A DNA stretch of 64,000 nucleotides, from contig NZ_AUBF01000009.1 in assembly GCF_000429105.1 (NCBI RefSeq), forward strand, positions 1 through 64,000. Direction: 5' to 3'. Both the position numbers and the translations under genes were made by a program. Under the pieces are notes generated by a model. That model ran no database searches, was not told the origin of the DNA, and saw only the letters and a list, made by a program, of their open reading frames with translations. Of this stretch, positions 26,207 to 35,576 are shown piece by piece. The DNA is from Schaalia suimastitidis DSM 15538 (GTDB lineage: Bacteria; Actinomycetota; Actinomycetes; Actinomycetales; Actinomycetaceae). Positions within the stretch are counted from its first letter, which is position 1, and every line of letters begins with the position of its first letter.

Positions 26207-27130
26207 ATGTCGATCTTCCTCCACGCCGACTCCCGCGTCATCGTTCAAGGGATGACGGGCGCCGAAGGCATGAAACACACCAGCCGTATGCTCGCATCAG
26301 GCACGCAGATTGTTGCGGGCGTTAACCCCCGCAAAGCTGGCACGAGTGTCACCTTCGACGTGGAACCCTACGGTCCCATGGCCTCAAGTGTTCACTCAGG
26401 GCCACGTGACATCCCTGTCTACGGCACTGTTGCTGAGGCAATGGCTGCCACAGGTGCCACCGTGTCCGTACTCTTCGTTCCCCCGGCATTCGCCAAAGCT
26501 GCTGCCATTGAGGCGATTGATGCAGGCATTGAAACCCTGGTGGTCATCACTGAAGGTATTCCCGTACAGGACTCTACTGCATTCGTTACCCACGCCCTTA
26601 CCCACGGTGTCCGGCTTATTGGCCCTAACTGCCCGGGCATTATCAGCCCCGGACAATCAAATGTCGGTATCACCCCAGCTGATATCACCAACAAGGGCCG
26701 CATCGGACTCGTGTCAAAATCGGGGACGTTGACCTACCAGATGATGTTTGAACTGCGTGATATTGGCTTTACGACGTGTATCGGTATCGGCGGCGACCCA
26801 GTGGTGGGAACGACGCATATCGATGCTCTCGAGGCCTTTGAAAGTGATCCCGACACCGATATGGTCGTCATGATCGGTGAAATTGGCGGTGACGCCGAAG
26901 AACGTGCGGCGCGGTGGATCAGTGAGCATATGACGAAGCCAGTTGTTGCCTACGTGGCAGGTTTTACTGCACCAGAAGGCAAAACCATGGGTCACGCTGG
27001 CGCGATCGTCTCAGGGTCGTCAGGGACCGCCGCCGCGAAGGCCCAAGCCCTAGAAGCGGTCGGCGTCAAGGTTGGGCGGACCCCGTCTCAAACGGCACTG
27101 TTAGCTCGCGAGGCGCTCGCACAACTTTAG
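26207..27130 (+). CDS. sucD: Succinyl-CoA synthetase, alpha subunit
   Basis: The alpha subunit (307 residues) carries the phosphorylated histidine and binds CoA. It shows the CoA-binding Rossmann start [21 protein letters not shown], the [13 protein letters not shown] loop, [16 protein letters not shown] and the active-site His in [15 protein letters not shown] follows GAAAGGA. It is the second gene of sucCD and is closed by a strong terminator. Confidence 0.97.
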   Translation: MSIFLHADSRVIVQGMTGAEGMKHTSRMLASGTQIVAGVNPRKAGTSVTFDVEPYGPMASSVHSGPRDIPVYGTVAEAMAATGATVSVLFVPPAFAKAAAIEAIDAGIETLVVITEGIPVQDSTAFVTHALTHGVRLIGPNCPGIISPGQSNVGITPADITNKGRIGLVSKSGTLTYQMMFELRDIGFTTCIGIGGDPVVGTTHIDALEAFESDPDTDMVVMIGEIGGDAEERAARWISEHMTKPVVAYVAGFTAPEGKTMGHAGAIVSGSSGTAAAKAQALEAVGVKVGRTPSQTALLAREALAQL

Positions 27131-27194
27131 GGCATCCGCATAGGGCGTCCAGCTCGCGCAGCGATAAGGAGTCCAAAGGACAATGCCCACACTT

Positions 27195-27235
27195 GCCCAC
27201 CCATCGGCGCTGCGATGGGTGGGCGCAGCATTTTC
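27195..27235 (+). terminator. Terminator of sucCD
   Basis: A perfect 12-bp stem, GCCCACCCATCG with CGATGGGTGGGC, has a 6-nt loop and is followed by GCAGCATTTTC. It lies 64 bp after sucD and just before the next ribosome binding site. Confidence 0.85.
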
Positions 27236-27252
27236 AAGGCAGGATAAAAGCA

Positions 27253-28800
27253 ATGAGTGAGCACACCGCGCCTTCGGAAACGATCGTCGATACACGACCC
27301 ACAATCCGCCTACGCGTGCCCCCAGGGTGGGCGCGCGGCTTTGTTGCGGGCGTGTACACGGCACTGCTTGGCTGGGCCATATCGGTGATCGCCGTGGTTG
27401 GCACCTTCGCGATGGTCGCATCAAACCCGTGGCTAGGACATATTTCGTGGTCACAGGTTCTCGATGCGGGCGGAGACCTGTGGGGACTTATCCTTGGCGG
27501 CACATTGACAGTGGAAACGATGACGATACGTATCGTGCCGCTCCTTGCTCCACTCGGGCTGCTCGTCATCTTGCGTGTGCTGTTGCGCAGCGGAAAAGAA
27601 TACCCATCAAATGCCATCTGGTTTGCAATCCCTGGGTTTGGGCTCACCGCATGCGTGACTGCGTGGGCGCTGCAAGGGCACCTCGTGTGGTGGTCAATCC
27701 TTCCTGGCGCATTCCTTCTCCCATTTATCGGCAGTGCCTGGGCGTGGGCGGGGCGCAATGACAACGGGGTATCGCGTCTGCCCTCTACCGTTAGACGCGC
27801 CCTTAAGGTGTGCCGTCAATGGCTTATTGCCACGAGTGGCCTGAGCATGATCGTCCTTATTGTGGCGGTTTTTACCTCGTGGGAGCGCATTGTGGGCATC
27901 CACGACCTATTCCTTATCGAGGCGCTCGCGCAACATATTGTCGCCATTGTGGCGCAGCTATTCCTGGTGCCCCATGCTCTCATATGGTCACTGGCATGGA
28001 TCGCTGGGCCAGGATTTTTCCTGGGCACTGACGCCCTGCACTCACCGACGACGGCGCCGGTTGCCCCCATCCCCGTGGTGCCTTTACTGGGCGCCACTCC
28101 CAGTGGCGTCGTCGGATGGGCCGTCGTATTGATCCCCATCGCTGTGGGTATCGGCATGGGTCTATGGCAGGGCTATGCCGCAAAAGACCAGAGCCTACGT
28201 GACCTGTGCATGGTGATGTTGGCAGCAACACCTGCGTATTTCCTTGTGATACTTGGCGTGGGCTTCCTGTCAACAGCAAGCCTTGGTGCGGCACGTATGA
28301 GCGTGCTGGGTCCCGTGCCGTGGCAATTCGCTGCTGCCTTAAGTGCTGAAGTTGCTGTGGTTGCCTTTGTGGTGGCGGCCTGTATTCACCGTGACACAGT
28401 GACGTGGGTGACGGGCCACGTGGCGCACTACCGTGCAGGTACCGGTGTCGCGCAGCCGAAAGGGAAGACTGAACCGGCTACAGGCGATACGTCAGTGCCT
28501 GCCGAGGCGGCATCGGTCATTGCGACAAACGGTGCGGCTGCTGGTGGGCTGGCTTTGGGTGACGAGGCGGAGGAAGCCCCCACTGTCGGGCTGACTGTGC
28601 GCGCGGAAGACACGGGTGCCGATACCCCTGTGCTTGACGCGGATAACCCCAATGACCAGGTGCACGAACCTGCGGCGGGGTACACTGCCTCGGCACTCTC
28701 GGGAGCTGCGGGGTACACCGCCTCGCACCCGCACACACCCACTGCCATCGTTGAAGTACCAACAGCAGCTCACGCAGATGAGGAGACCAACAGACGATGA
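27253..28800 (+). CDS. DUF6350 family multi-pass membrane protein
   Basis: About 515 residues with ten or so hydrophobic helices up to ~residue 395, then a ~120-residue hydrophilic Ala/Asp-rich tail. Features such as LVPHALIWSLAWIAGPGFFLGTDALHSP match the DUF6350 family, which in many actinobacteria sits between sucCD and purN-purH, as here. The function is unknown. The tail contains an imperfect repeat (GYTASALSGAAGYTAS). The start at 27253 has AGGA 8 nt upstream; the frame opens earlier inside the terminator, which is not coding. Its stop overlaps purN as ATGA, so the two are co-translated. Confidence 0.85.
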   Translation: MSEHTAPSETIVDTRPTIRLRVPPGWARGFVAGVYTALLGWAISVIAVVGTFAMVASNPWLGHISWSQVLDAGGDLWGLILGGTLTVETMTIRIVPLLAPLGLLVILRVLLRSGKEYPSNAIWFAIPGFGLTACVTAWALQGHLVWWSILPGAFLLPFIGSAWAWAGRNDNGVSRLPSTVRRALKVCRQWLIATSGLSMIVLIVAVFTSWERIVGIHDLFLIEALAQHIVAIVAQLFLVPHALIWSLAWIAGPGFFLGTDALHSPTTAPVAPIPVVPLLGATPSGVVGWAVVLIPIAVGIGMGLWQGYAAKDQSLRDLCMVMLAATPAYFLVILGVGFLSTASLGAARMSVLGPVPWQFAAALSAEVAVVAFVVAACIHRDTVTWVTGHVAHYRAGTGVAQPKGKTEPATGDTSVPAEAASVIATNGAAAGGLALGDEAEEAPTVGLTVRAEDTGADTPVLDADNPNDQVHEPAAGYTASALSGAAGYTASHPHTPTAIVEVPTAAHADEETNRR

Positions 28801-29438
28801 CAGTACGCACCACGCCCCCTATCCCCAATGCTCGGATCCTTGTCCTTGTATCGGGAGATGGGTCAAATATGCGTGACCTCGTCGAGGCCGCTCGTAACGA
28901 CAATTGGGGCGGAACTGTCGTTGCGGTCGGCGCTGACCGTGACTGCGCCGGTATCACCTGGGCACACAACCAGGGGATTGACACCTTCGTCCTCCCGCTG
29001 GCCCCAGGACAGGACCGCAACCAATGGGATCAGCATCTTGCAGAGCATATTGGCGCCTACCAGCCAGACCTCGTGGTCTGCGCCGGATTCCTCAAACTCC
29101 TTGGACCGGCGGTGCTCTCGCGTTTTGATGGACGCATCCTCAATACGCACAATTCGTTGTTACCAGCATTCCCAGGCACACGCGGACCCGCAGACGCTGT
29201 TGCCGCAGGCGTCAAATTGGCTGGGGCGACACTCTTCGTGGTTGATGCCGGCACCGATACCGGAGTAATCCTTGCTCAAACCGCAGTTCCAGTTTATTTT
29301 GACGATGACGCCGACACGCTGCTGGACCGCATTAAGGTCGCTGAGCGACACCAGTTGGTCACCACCGTTGGAGCGATGATCCGAGGCGGCTGGCACATCA
29401 ACGGGCGCCGCTCACATATCGGCGTGGCTCCATCGTGA
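28797..29438 (+). CDS. purN: Phosphoribosylglycinamide formyltransferase
   Basis: Transfers the formyl group of 10-formyl-THF to GAR in step three of purine synthesis (213 residues). The GART fold shows ILVLVSGDGSNMRDLVEAA (phosphate binding), VVCAGFLKLLGP, catalytic Asn and His in ILNTHNSLLPAFPG, and the catalytic Asp region FVVDAGTDTGVILAQ. The usual HPSLLP is HNSLLP here, outside the catalytic residues. It overlaps the DUF6350 stop by four bases and precedes purH, which has its own riboswitch promoter. Confidence 0.95.
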   Translation: MTVRTTPPIPNARILVLVSGDGSNMRDLVEAARNDNWGGTVVAVGADRDCAGITWAHNQGIDTFVLPLAPGQDRNQWDQHLAEHIGAYQPDLVVCAGFLKLLGPAVLSRFDGRILNTHNSLLPAFPGTRGPADAVAAGVKLAGATLFVVDAGTDTGVILAQTAVPVYFDDDADTLLDRIKVAERHQLVTTVGAMIRGGWHINGRRSHIGVAPS

Positions 29439-29448
29439 CCAGCACACA

Positions 29449-29477
29449 TTTACTCGTCGGGCTAAGCAGACTAAGCT
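29449..29477 (+). promoter_or_regulatory. Promoter of the riboswitch-purH unit
   Basis: TTTACT (29449-29454) and TAAGCT (29472-29477) are separated by 17 bp. Transcription would start at about 29484, exactly where the P1 stem of the riboswitch begins. Confidence 0.65.
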
Positions 29478-29480
29478 GAC

Positions 29481-29562
29481 ACTGGTCGCAACTGGCGAGG
29501 GTGGCATAACCACCGGGGAGCGGCCGGCGACAGGCCTACTATGGCGCCGCCCGCCTGGGCGC
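29481..29562 (+). ncRNA. ZTP riboswitch (pfl motif) controlling purH
   Basis: This aptamer senses ZTP/ZMP, which builds up when 10-formyl-THF is low, and turns on one-carbon and purine genes. P1 is GGTCGC (29484-29489) with GCGGCC (29520-29525). ACTGGCGA (29491-29498) is the conserved internal loop. P2 is GGTGG with CCACC (29500-29514), followed by the conserved CCGGGGAGC. After a variable linker comes CCGCCCGCCTGGGC (29547-29560), the conserved 3' hairpin that binds the ligand. These elements match the pfl consensus closely. It lies 28 bp before purH, whose AICAR transformylase consumes ZMP and 10-formyl-THF. Control is probably at the ribosome binding site, as no T-tract terminator follows. 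Confidence 0.93.
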
Positions 29563-29590
29563 TAAGGCATATACGACACGTGGAGAAAAC

Positions 29591-31450
29591 ATGTCCGTCC
29601 GCCTCGATAACCTTGACCCCATTAACTACCGCCCCATCCGACGCGCCCTCATTTCGGTCTACGACAAGACGGGCCTCGAAGACCTGGCTCGCGGCCTCCA
29701 CCGCGCAGGTGTCGACATCGTGTCAACAGGTTCCACTGCGTCACGTATTGCCGCAGCGGGGGTCCCTGTGACCACAGTAGATGACGTGACAGGCTTTCCC
29801 GAAGTCCTTGAAGGGCGTGTGAAAACCCTCCACCCGAAGATCCACGCCGGTATTTTGGCTGATCAACGCAAAGCTGAGCATCGCGAACAAATCGCCGAAC
29901 TTGGTGTGGATCCCTTCGACCTCGTTGTATGTAACCTGTATCCCTTTGCGGCAACCGTCGCCTCGGGCGCATCATTTGATGAATGTGTGGAGCAGATCGA
30001 CATTGGTGGCCCCTCCATGGTGCGCGCCGCCGCAAAAAACCACCCGTCGGTTGCGGTGGTGACCTCACCAGAGCACTACGAAATGATTTGCGAGGCCGCA
30101 GCAGGCAACGGGTTGAGCCTCAATGAACGCCGTGAACTGGCCGCCGAAGCCTTCGTCCACACCGCCACATACGACTTGGGTGTCGCCACCTGGTTCACGG
30201 AACATCTCAATCGGGACGACCTCGGTGAAATCCTCGACGAAGCCTGTTTTGAGCACCTTGAAAGCGGCGCAGACCTCAGTGAGAACGTCTTCGATCTTCT
30301 GGCCGCCGCTGGTGGAACTGAAGAAGAACGCGAACATGTGCTGGCTGAACTAGAAGCAGAGGTGGACGCGGAGTTCCCCATGCTTGTCTCCGACGTCTTT
30401 GAACGCCTTGACACGTTGCGGTACGGCGAAAATCCTCACCAGAGTGCAGCAGTTTACGAATGTTTACGGTACGACGACGATGACGTGGAGGTCGAGGCTG
30501 GTCAGCCCAGCGGCCCAGGTGTGGCAAATGCCGTTCAACTCAGTGGCAAAGCCATGTCGTATAACAACTACACTGACGCCGATGCTGCTCTGCGTGCCGC
30601 CTACGACCATGAACGCCCATGCGTTGCCATCATTAAACATGCTAATCCCTGCGGTATCGCGGTGGCTGATGATGTTGCGCAGGCCCACCGCAAAGCACAC
30701 GCTTGCGATCCAGTATCAGCCTTCGGAGGCGTGATTGCCGTTAACCGCCCAGTGACCATTGAACTGGCGCAGCAGATCGTCCCCATTTTCACCGAAGTAG
30801 TCATCGCCCCCGGATATGAAGATGGAGCGGTGGATGTGCTGGCAACAAAGAAAAATCTCCGCGTTCTCCTTGCCGACGCTCCTGACCGTGACGGCTATGA
30901 ATTCAAACAAATCAGCGGTGGTTTGCTTGTCCAACGTTTCGATGCGTTAGATGCTGACGGCGATCGAGCAGAAAATTGGACACTGGCTGCTGGCCCCGCA
31001 GCAGACGAAGCCACACTGGCTGACCTTGAATTCGCATGGCGCAGTGTACGCGCAGTGCGCTCCAACGCAATTTTGGTGGCAAAAGACGGAGCATCTGTTG
31101 GGGTTGGTATGGGGCAGGTGAACCGGGTTGACTCGTGCAAACTCGCTGTGGAACGCGCCAACACCCTGGGTGGGCGAGCAAGTGGCGACGCAGCGGCCTC
31201 GGTTGATACCGCAGGTGGAGCGCGCGCTCAAGACCTGCTTTCTGACATGCCTGAGCGGCGAACCGAGGGGGCCGTCGCCGCCTCGGATGCTTTCTTCCCT
31301 TTCGCTGACGGTTTGCAGGTCCTTATCGACGCTGGTGTAACAGCAGTTGTCCAACCGGGTGGTTCGGTGCGCGATCAAGAATCCATTGACGCTGCCAACG
31401 CTGCTGGTATCACCATGTACTTCACTGGCATGCGTCACTTCGCGCACTGA
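29591..31450 (+). CDS. purH: Bifunctional AICAR formyltransferase / IMP cyclohydrolase
   Basis: Catalyses the last two steps of IMP synthesis. The N-terminal MGS-like cyclohydrolase domain has [44 protein letters not shown] and CNLYPF. The C-terminal transformylase domain has [26 protein letters not shown] and [13 protein letters not shown]. At 619 residues it is ~90 longer than usual. Two inserts explain this: an acidic one before LRYGENPHQ (~residues 215-270) and an Ala-rich one (~525-560) before [12 protein letters not shown] lies before the ATG. The ZTP riboswitch controls it. Confidence 0.96.
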   Translation: MSVRLDNLDPINYRPIRRALISVYDKTGLEDLARGLHRAGVDIVSTGSTASRIAAAGVPVTTVDDVTGFPEVLEGRVKTLHPKIHAGILADQRKAEHREQIAELGVDPFDLVVCNLYPFAATVASGASFDECVEQIDIGGPSMVRAAAKNHPSVAVVTSPEHYEMICEAAAGNGLSLNERRELAAEAFVHTATYDLGVATWFTEHLNRDDLGEILDEACFEHLESGADLSENVFDLLAAAGGTEEEREHVLAELEAEVDAEFPMLVSDVFERLDTLRYGENPHQSAAVYECLRYDDDDVEVEAGQPSGPGVANAVQLSGKAMSYNNYTDADAALRAAYDHERPCVAIIKHANPCGIAVADDVAQAHRKAHACDPVSAFGGVIAVNRPVTIELAQQIVPIFTEVVIAPGYEDGAVDVLATKKNLRVLLADAPDRDGYEFKQISGGLLVQRFDALDADGDRAENWTLAAGPAADEATLADLEFAWRSVRAVRSNAILVAKDGASVGVGMGQVNRVDSCKLAVERANTLGGRASGDAAASVDTAGGARAQDLLSDMPERRTEGAVAASDAFFPFADGLQVLIDAGVTAVVQPGGSVRDQESIDAANAAGITMYFTGMRHFAH

Positions 31451-31464
31451 GTGCGCAAGGTTGT

Positions 31465-31523
31465 CCCACACAATGGCGGATTTTCTGGACATAGTTCCGT
31501 GAAAATCCGCCATTTTCTGTGGG
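31465..31523 (+). terminator. Terminator of purH
   Basis: AATGGCGGATTTTC (31472-31485) pairs perfectly with GAAAATCCGCCATT (31501-31514). Outer arms CCCACA (31465-31470) and TGTGGG (31518-31523) extend the stem across a small internal loop. Confidence 0.85.
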
Positions 31524-31576
31524 TGGTCGATAGAGACAAATACCTTCTGATTCAGCCACAGTCCTGCTCGGGGGAG

Positions 31577-31582
31577 TAGGCT
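31577..31582 (+). promoter_or_regulatory. Likely -10 box of the ABC exporter operon
   Basis: TAGGCT fits TANNNT and would give a start near 31589 and a leader of ~29 nt with a weak purine-rich site (GAAAAGAAG) before the GTG at 31618. Confidence 0.4.
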
Positions 31583-31617
31583 CTAATGTCGACGCAACTC
31601 CCTGAAAAGAAGAAACC

Positions 31618-33789
31618 GTGAAAGCGACTACTTCCCGCACGCCCATCGGCAAAGCAAGTGCTGTGCTGCCCGATGACCGTCGCATAGCCATTGCCGAGGC
31701 CGCCAGCGCCCTCGGGGTGACACTTCCTCCGGTGGGTCCAAGCCCACGTCGTTGGCCACGTCTCCTCCAAGCCCCTAAAGGAGAGGTGTGGGCACTGGCC
31801 AATACTCGGCCAGCATTTTTCCGACACGTCTTCTACCAGCAACGATGGGCAATTTTTTGGGGAGCGACGGTGTCAACGGTGGGTACTGTCGCCTCCGCAT
31901 TGGTCCCGTGGGCGATGGGGCGCGCACTGGATGTCGGCCTCGCCCACGGTATCTCCACCGAACTTGCCCTGGCCTCGGCAATCTTTCTTGCCGTCGTATG
32001 CCTTGTCGCTGTGGGTGACGCGTGCAATCAGATGACCGAGAACCTCAACTGGACGGGTACCTCCCTCAATATTGGTCGGGCACTGAGTTTCCACACGACG
32101 CGCAGGGCGGGGCAGGTACGTGAAGACATGCCAGCAGGTGACGTGGTGACCGCTGCCGACGGCGACTGTCGCACGATGGGGCAGGCCACCTCGCTTATTC
32201 CTGAACTTATTGCCTCAGCGATTTCTACGCTCGTTGTTGCCATCTTGATGCTTCGCGCCTCGATTGTGCTGGGTCTTATTGTCATCATTGGTATGCCACT
32301 ACTGCTGGGCATTTTGGCGCTGCTGGCGAAACCTCTGTCGCGTAAGCAAAAGGTTCTTCGCGAAGAACAAGGAGAACTCACCACTATCGCCACTGACGCT
32401 GTCCGGGGTCTGCGGATCCTACGGGGTGTGGGCGGTGAAGATGCCTATGCTCGTGCCTATTGTGAACAGTCCACCAAGGTGCGTGATGCGGCAATAGCTG
32501 TGGCTCCACTGTCGGCATTTATTGCCGTGGCACGCACAGCGATGCCCCTGTTCTTTACCTTGCTGGTGGTTGGGCAAGGTGCGCTCCTTACTTTTGATGG
32601 CGCGTTAACGGTTGGGCAGCTCCTCACCTTCTACGGATTCACCGCGTTTTTACGCCATCCCATTTGGGTTATCGGCCTCTCTATTGAGCATTTCACGCGC
32701 GCATGGGTCAGTGCAGGACGTATCGCCCACGTTGCCAACGTTGCTCACCGCAGCCAAGAAGCAGGACCGGGCCCCGAGGAGTTGGCGCCACGCGACCAAA
32801 TACAGGGACCGCTTACCCAGCCGTGCGATATCTGCTGGCACGAGGCCACGCTTGTTGACCGAGTGAGTGGCATATCGTTTGCTGGGGGCACCCTCCACGC
32901 CGTTGTTGGACCCGAAGAGGCCGCACGCGCAGTCCTCGAAAGACTCTCGCCAACCGCCACCGCCTGTAGCGGCGAGCTGCACTACGGGTCGTGCCGACAC
33001 CCTATCGCAACCCTCGGTCAGCATGCCCGCGACAATATCATTCGTTCCACTGCCACACCCCACCTATTTGCGGGCACCCTTCGGGACAACCTTTTAGCAC
33101 GTCACGCGCCCGATGTACGCACCCGAGGCGTGACAGAACTCATGTGGATGGAGCGCATTGATGGGGCTTCCCGTGATGAAACACTGTTGGCGCGCTTACC
33201 GCAAGCACGCGACATACCTGAATATGCGTGCGACAACAACGTTTTGATGGAGGCCATCGACAATGCCTATGCGCGTGACGCCTACACTTCCCTTGGCGGA
33301 CTTGACGGACACCTCACAGAATCGGGCCGCAACCTGTCAGGCGGACAGCGCCAACGCCTCGCCTTGGCGCGCGCCTACGCGCAAAACCCGGCGGTGTTAC
33401 TCCTTGAGGACCCTACCTCGGCGCTTGACGCCCACACGGAAGGCCTCATTGCCGAGGCGTTACCGCGGTGCAGAAGTGGGCGCACAACGATTATCTCAAC
33501 GACCTCACCCCTTCTTCTTGCCTGCGCTGAGCGCGTGCACCTCCTTGACGCCGACGGTCGCCTCGTTGCCTCCGACACCTGGCATCAGCTCCTTGGGCGG
33601 GCGCACGATGGGCGCGCACACGAGCGAGAGGACAGTATCGCCCAAGCGCTCACTGTCCTAGTGGGACGCAGCGCCGATGCGCATAGCGATGCAGGAGATC
33701 CACCTCGCAGACACCCTCAGTCCACAATGGATACCCGTAACGACGAACAGCATGAAATGAACGACGCCGGGACAAAGGAGCAGCAATGA
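31618..33789 (+). CDS. ABC exporter half with degenerate ATP site (subunit A of heterodimer)
   Basis: 723 residues: a ~50-residue cytoplasmic start, six membrane helices (~80-380), then an NBD. The NBD is altered: the Walker A position reads VVGPEEAARAVLERL without the GK[ST], the Q-loop glutamine is missing (RSTATPHLFAGTLRDNL), Walker B is LLLEDPTS (acidic pair swapped) and the H-loop reads ISTTSP without His. The signature NLSGGQRQRLALARA is intact. It therefore cannot hydrolyse ATP on its own but supplies the signature to its partner. It overlaps the partner gene by ATGA. Substrate unknown; related pairs are found in many actinobacteria. Confidence 0.9.
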   Translation: MKATTSRTPIGKASAVLPDDRRIAIAEAASALGVTLPPVGPSPRRWPRLLQAPKGEVWALANTRPAFFRHVFYQQRWAIFWGATVSTVGTVASALVPWAMGRALDVGLAHGISTELALASAIFLAVVCLVAVGDACNQMTENLNWTGTSLNIGRALSFHTTRRAGQVREDMPAGDVVTAADGDCRTMGQATSLIPELIASAISTLVVAILMLRASIVLGLIVIIGMPLLLGILALLAKPLSRKQKVLREEQGELTTIATDAVRGLRILRGVGGEDAYARAYCEQSTKVRDAAIAVAPLSAFIAVARTAMPLFFTLLVVGQGALLTFDGALTVGQLLTFYGFTAFLRHPIWVIGLSIEHFTRAWVSAGRIAHVANVAHRSQEAGPGPEELAPRDQIQGPLTQPCDICWHEATLVDRVSGISFAGGTLHAVVGPEEAARAVLERLSPTATACSGELHYGSCRHPIATLGQHARDNIIRSTATPHLFAGTLRDNLLARHAPDVRTRGVTELMWMERIDGASRDETLLARLPQARDIPEYACDNNVLMEAIDNAYARDAYTSLGGLDGHLTESGRNLSGGQRQRLALARAYAQNPAVLLLEDPTSALDAHTEGLIAEALPRCRSGRTTIISTTSPLLLACAERVHLLDADGRLVASDTWHQLLGRAHDGRAHEREDSIAQALTVLVGRSADAHSDAGDPPRRHPQSTMDTRNDEQHEMNDAGTKEQQ

Positions 33790-35528
33790 GACTGCCCCTG
33801 GCCTCGTCACAATTAACGCGCAAACGGATCCGTGATCTTATCGCTTCCCACCGGAAGATCCTGAGCCTGGTTATTACCTTGCAATTGATGGCGTCATTTG
33901 CAGCTGTCGTCTTGCCGTGGATGGTTGGCCGTATTGTTGACGGCATTGTCGCAGGTACCAGCCGCGAATGGGTGTACCAACAGCTTGCCATTATCCTTGG
34001 CCTTGTCAGCCTCTACACAGTCCTGGCATGGTTCGCTGACCGTAATGCGCGCGTCTTTGGTGAACGCGTCTTTGCCACATTGCGGGAAAATCTGGTGTCA
34101 ACCGTTGTTCATCTTCCTCTGTCGAGCGTCGAATCTGCTGGCAGCGGGGACCTGCTGGGGCGCACCAATCACGATGTGACGAATGTGCAATACCTTGTGC
34201 GCAACGGTATTTCTTCAGTCCTTGCGCTGTTGACCACGGCGGTGGTGACGTTGGGTGCGACTGCTTTGGTTGCGCCAGCATTAGTGTGGGTGCTTCTTGC
34301 CGAGATTCCCATGGTGGTCCTGGTCGCCCGCTGGTATCTGCCGCGCACCGTTCCCGCCTACCGTGCCGCTGCCGCGCAAGCTGCGACGCTCAGTGGCGTG
34401 TTGGCGGAAACTATTGAACAGGGTGAAACAGTTGACGCCTTTGGATTAGCGCGCCAACGTCACAGCATCTTTGACAGTCACGTCACCCAACTGTGGCGCT
34501 TGGAACGCTACGGCGCGTGGATGAGACTGCTGCTTTTCCTTGCCATGGTGGTGACCACACTGCTGCCGATCCTCATCCTCATATGGTTGGGTGCCATGTG
34601 GCTGCCGTCAGGGATGGTCACCGCAGGTACCCTGACAGCAGCCGTGATGTACTGCTATCAACTGCGCGGACCCCTGTGGGAAGCGACTTTCTGGGTGGAT
34701 GAACTACAATTTTCTTACACCGCGCTGCAACGGATCTTCGGCGTTGAGATGGTGCCCGCCGACAGGGCGACTACCCACGCACAGGCAGGAACAGGTCCAC
34801 TACATGCCGACAACGTGTCCTATGCATACCGTGATGCAACGCCCGTACTTCATGGCGTCACTTTCAGCCTCATTGAAGGGGAGACGCTGGCAATCGTGGG
34901 GCCTTCAGGTGCAGGTAAATCTACTCTTGGCCGCATGTTTGCGGGTATTCACCCGCCAACTAGTGGGCGTATTCACAGCGAGGGCGTGTCATTGGTCGAT
35001 ATTCCGGAAGAGCAACTACGCCGAAAAGTTGCCCTTGTGACCCAGGAACATCACGTTTTCGTGGGGACTCTCGCTGATAACCTGCGTTTAGCCCGGCCAG
35101 ATGCCACCGACGCACAGCTGTGGGATGCTCTCGCGGCGGTGGGTGCCTACACATGGGTGCGTCAGGACGAGGCAGGGCTAGCCATGCGGGTGGGGTCTGG
35201 TGGCGTTGATCTTCCTCCTGCACGCGCCCAGCAGGTGGCCTTAGCTCGGGTGGCGCTATTGGACCCAGAAGTGGTTGTCCTTGACGAGGCCACCTCGCTC
35301 CTTGACCCGACAAGTGCACACGAGGCGGAGGCAGGTTTGGCGCGCCTGCTTGAGGGCCGCACGGTTGTCGCTATTGCGCACCGCCTTGACACGGCAGCGG
35401 GCGCGGACCGGATTGCGGTCATGGTTGATGGGCGCATTGTGGAATTGGGAACGCACCCTGACCTGGTGGCCGCTGGCGGACACTATGCGCATCTGTGGCA
35501 TATGTGGAATGCTGACGAGCCAGCCTAG
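33786..35528 (+). CDS. ABC exporter half with catalytic ATP site (subunit B of heterodimer)
   Basis: 580 residues: six membrane helices (~20-320) and an NBD with intact Walker A GPSGAGKSTLGRM, Q-loop VTQEHHVF, Walker B VVVLDEATS and H-loop AIAHRLD. The signature, normally LSGGQ, is replaced by VDLPPARAQQVALARV. With subunit A, which keeps LSGGQ but lost Walker A, one complete and one dead composite ATP site result. Translation is coupled to subunit A by a four-base overlap. The exported compound is unknown; a lipid, drug or peptide is possible. Confidence 0.92.
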   Translation: MRLPLASSQLTRKRIRDLIASHRKILSLVITLQLMASFAAVVLPWMVGRIVDGIVAGTSREWVYQQLAIILGLVSLYTVLAWFADRNARVFGERVFATLRENLVSTVVHLPLSSVESAGSGDLLGRTNHDVTNVQYLVRNGISSVLALLTTAVVTLGATALVAPALVWVLLAEIPMVVLVARWYLPRTVPAYRAAAAQAATLSGVLAETIEQGETVDAFGLARQRHSIFDSHVTQLWRLERYGAWMRLLLFLAMVVTTLLPILILIWLGAMWLPSGMVTAGTLTAAVMYCYQLRGPLWEATFWVDELQFSYTALQRIFGVEMVPADRATTHAQAGTGPLHADNVSYAYRDATPVLHGVTFSLIEGETLAIVGPSGAGKSTLGRMFAGIHPPTSGRIHSEGVSLVDIPEEQLRRKVALVTQEHHVFVGTLADNLRLARPDATDAQLWDALAAVGAYTWVRQDEAGLAMRVGSGGVDLPPARAQQVALARVALLDPEVVVLDEATSLLDPTSAHEAEAGLARLLEGRTVVAIAHRLDTAAGADRIAVMVDGRIVELGTHPDLVAAGGHYAHLWHMWNADEPA

Positions 35529-35563
35529 TGGTCAACGAGTGTGAGTAGGCGGGGGAGGCGCGG

Positions 35564-35569
35564 TAGCAT
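35564..35569 (+). promoter_or_regulatory. Leaderless -10 box of guaA
   Basis: TAGCAT lies 7 nt before the GTG start of guaA, at the distance expected for transcription starting on the start codon. No -35 consensus is visible. Confidence 0.5.
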
Positions 35570-35576
35570 TAGGAGC

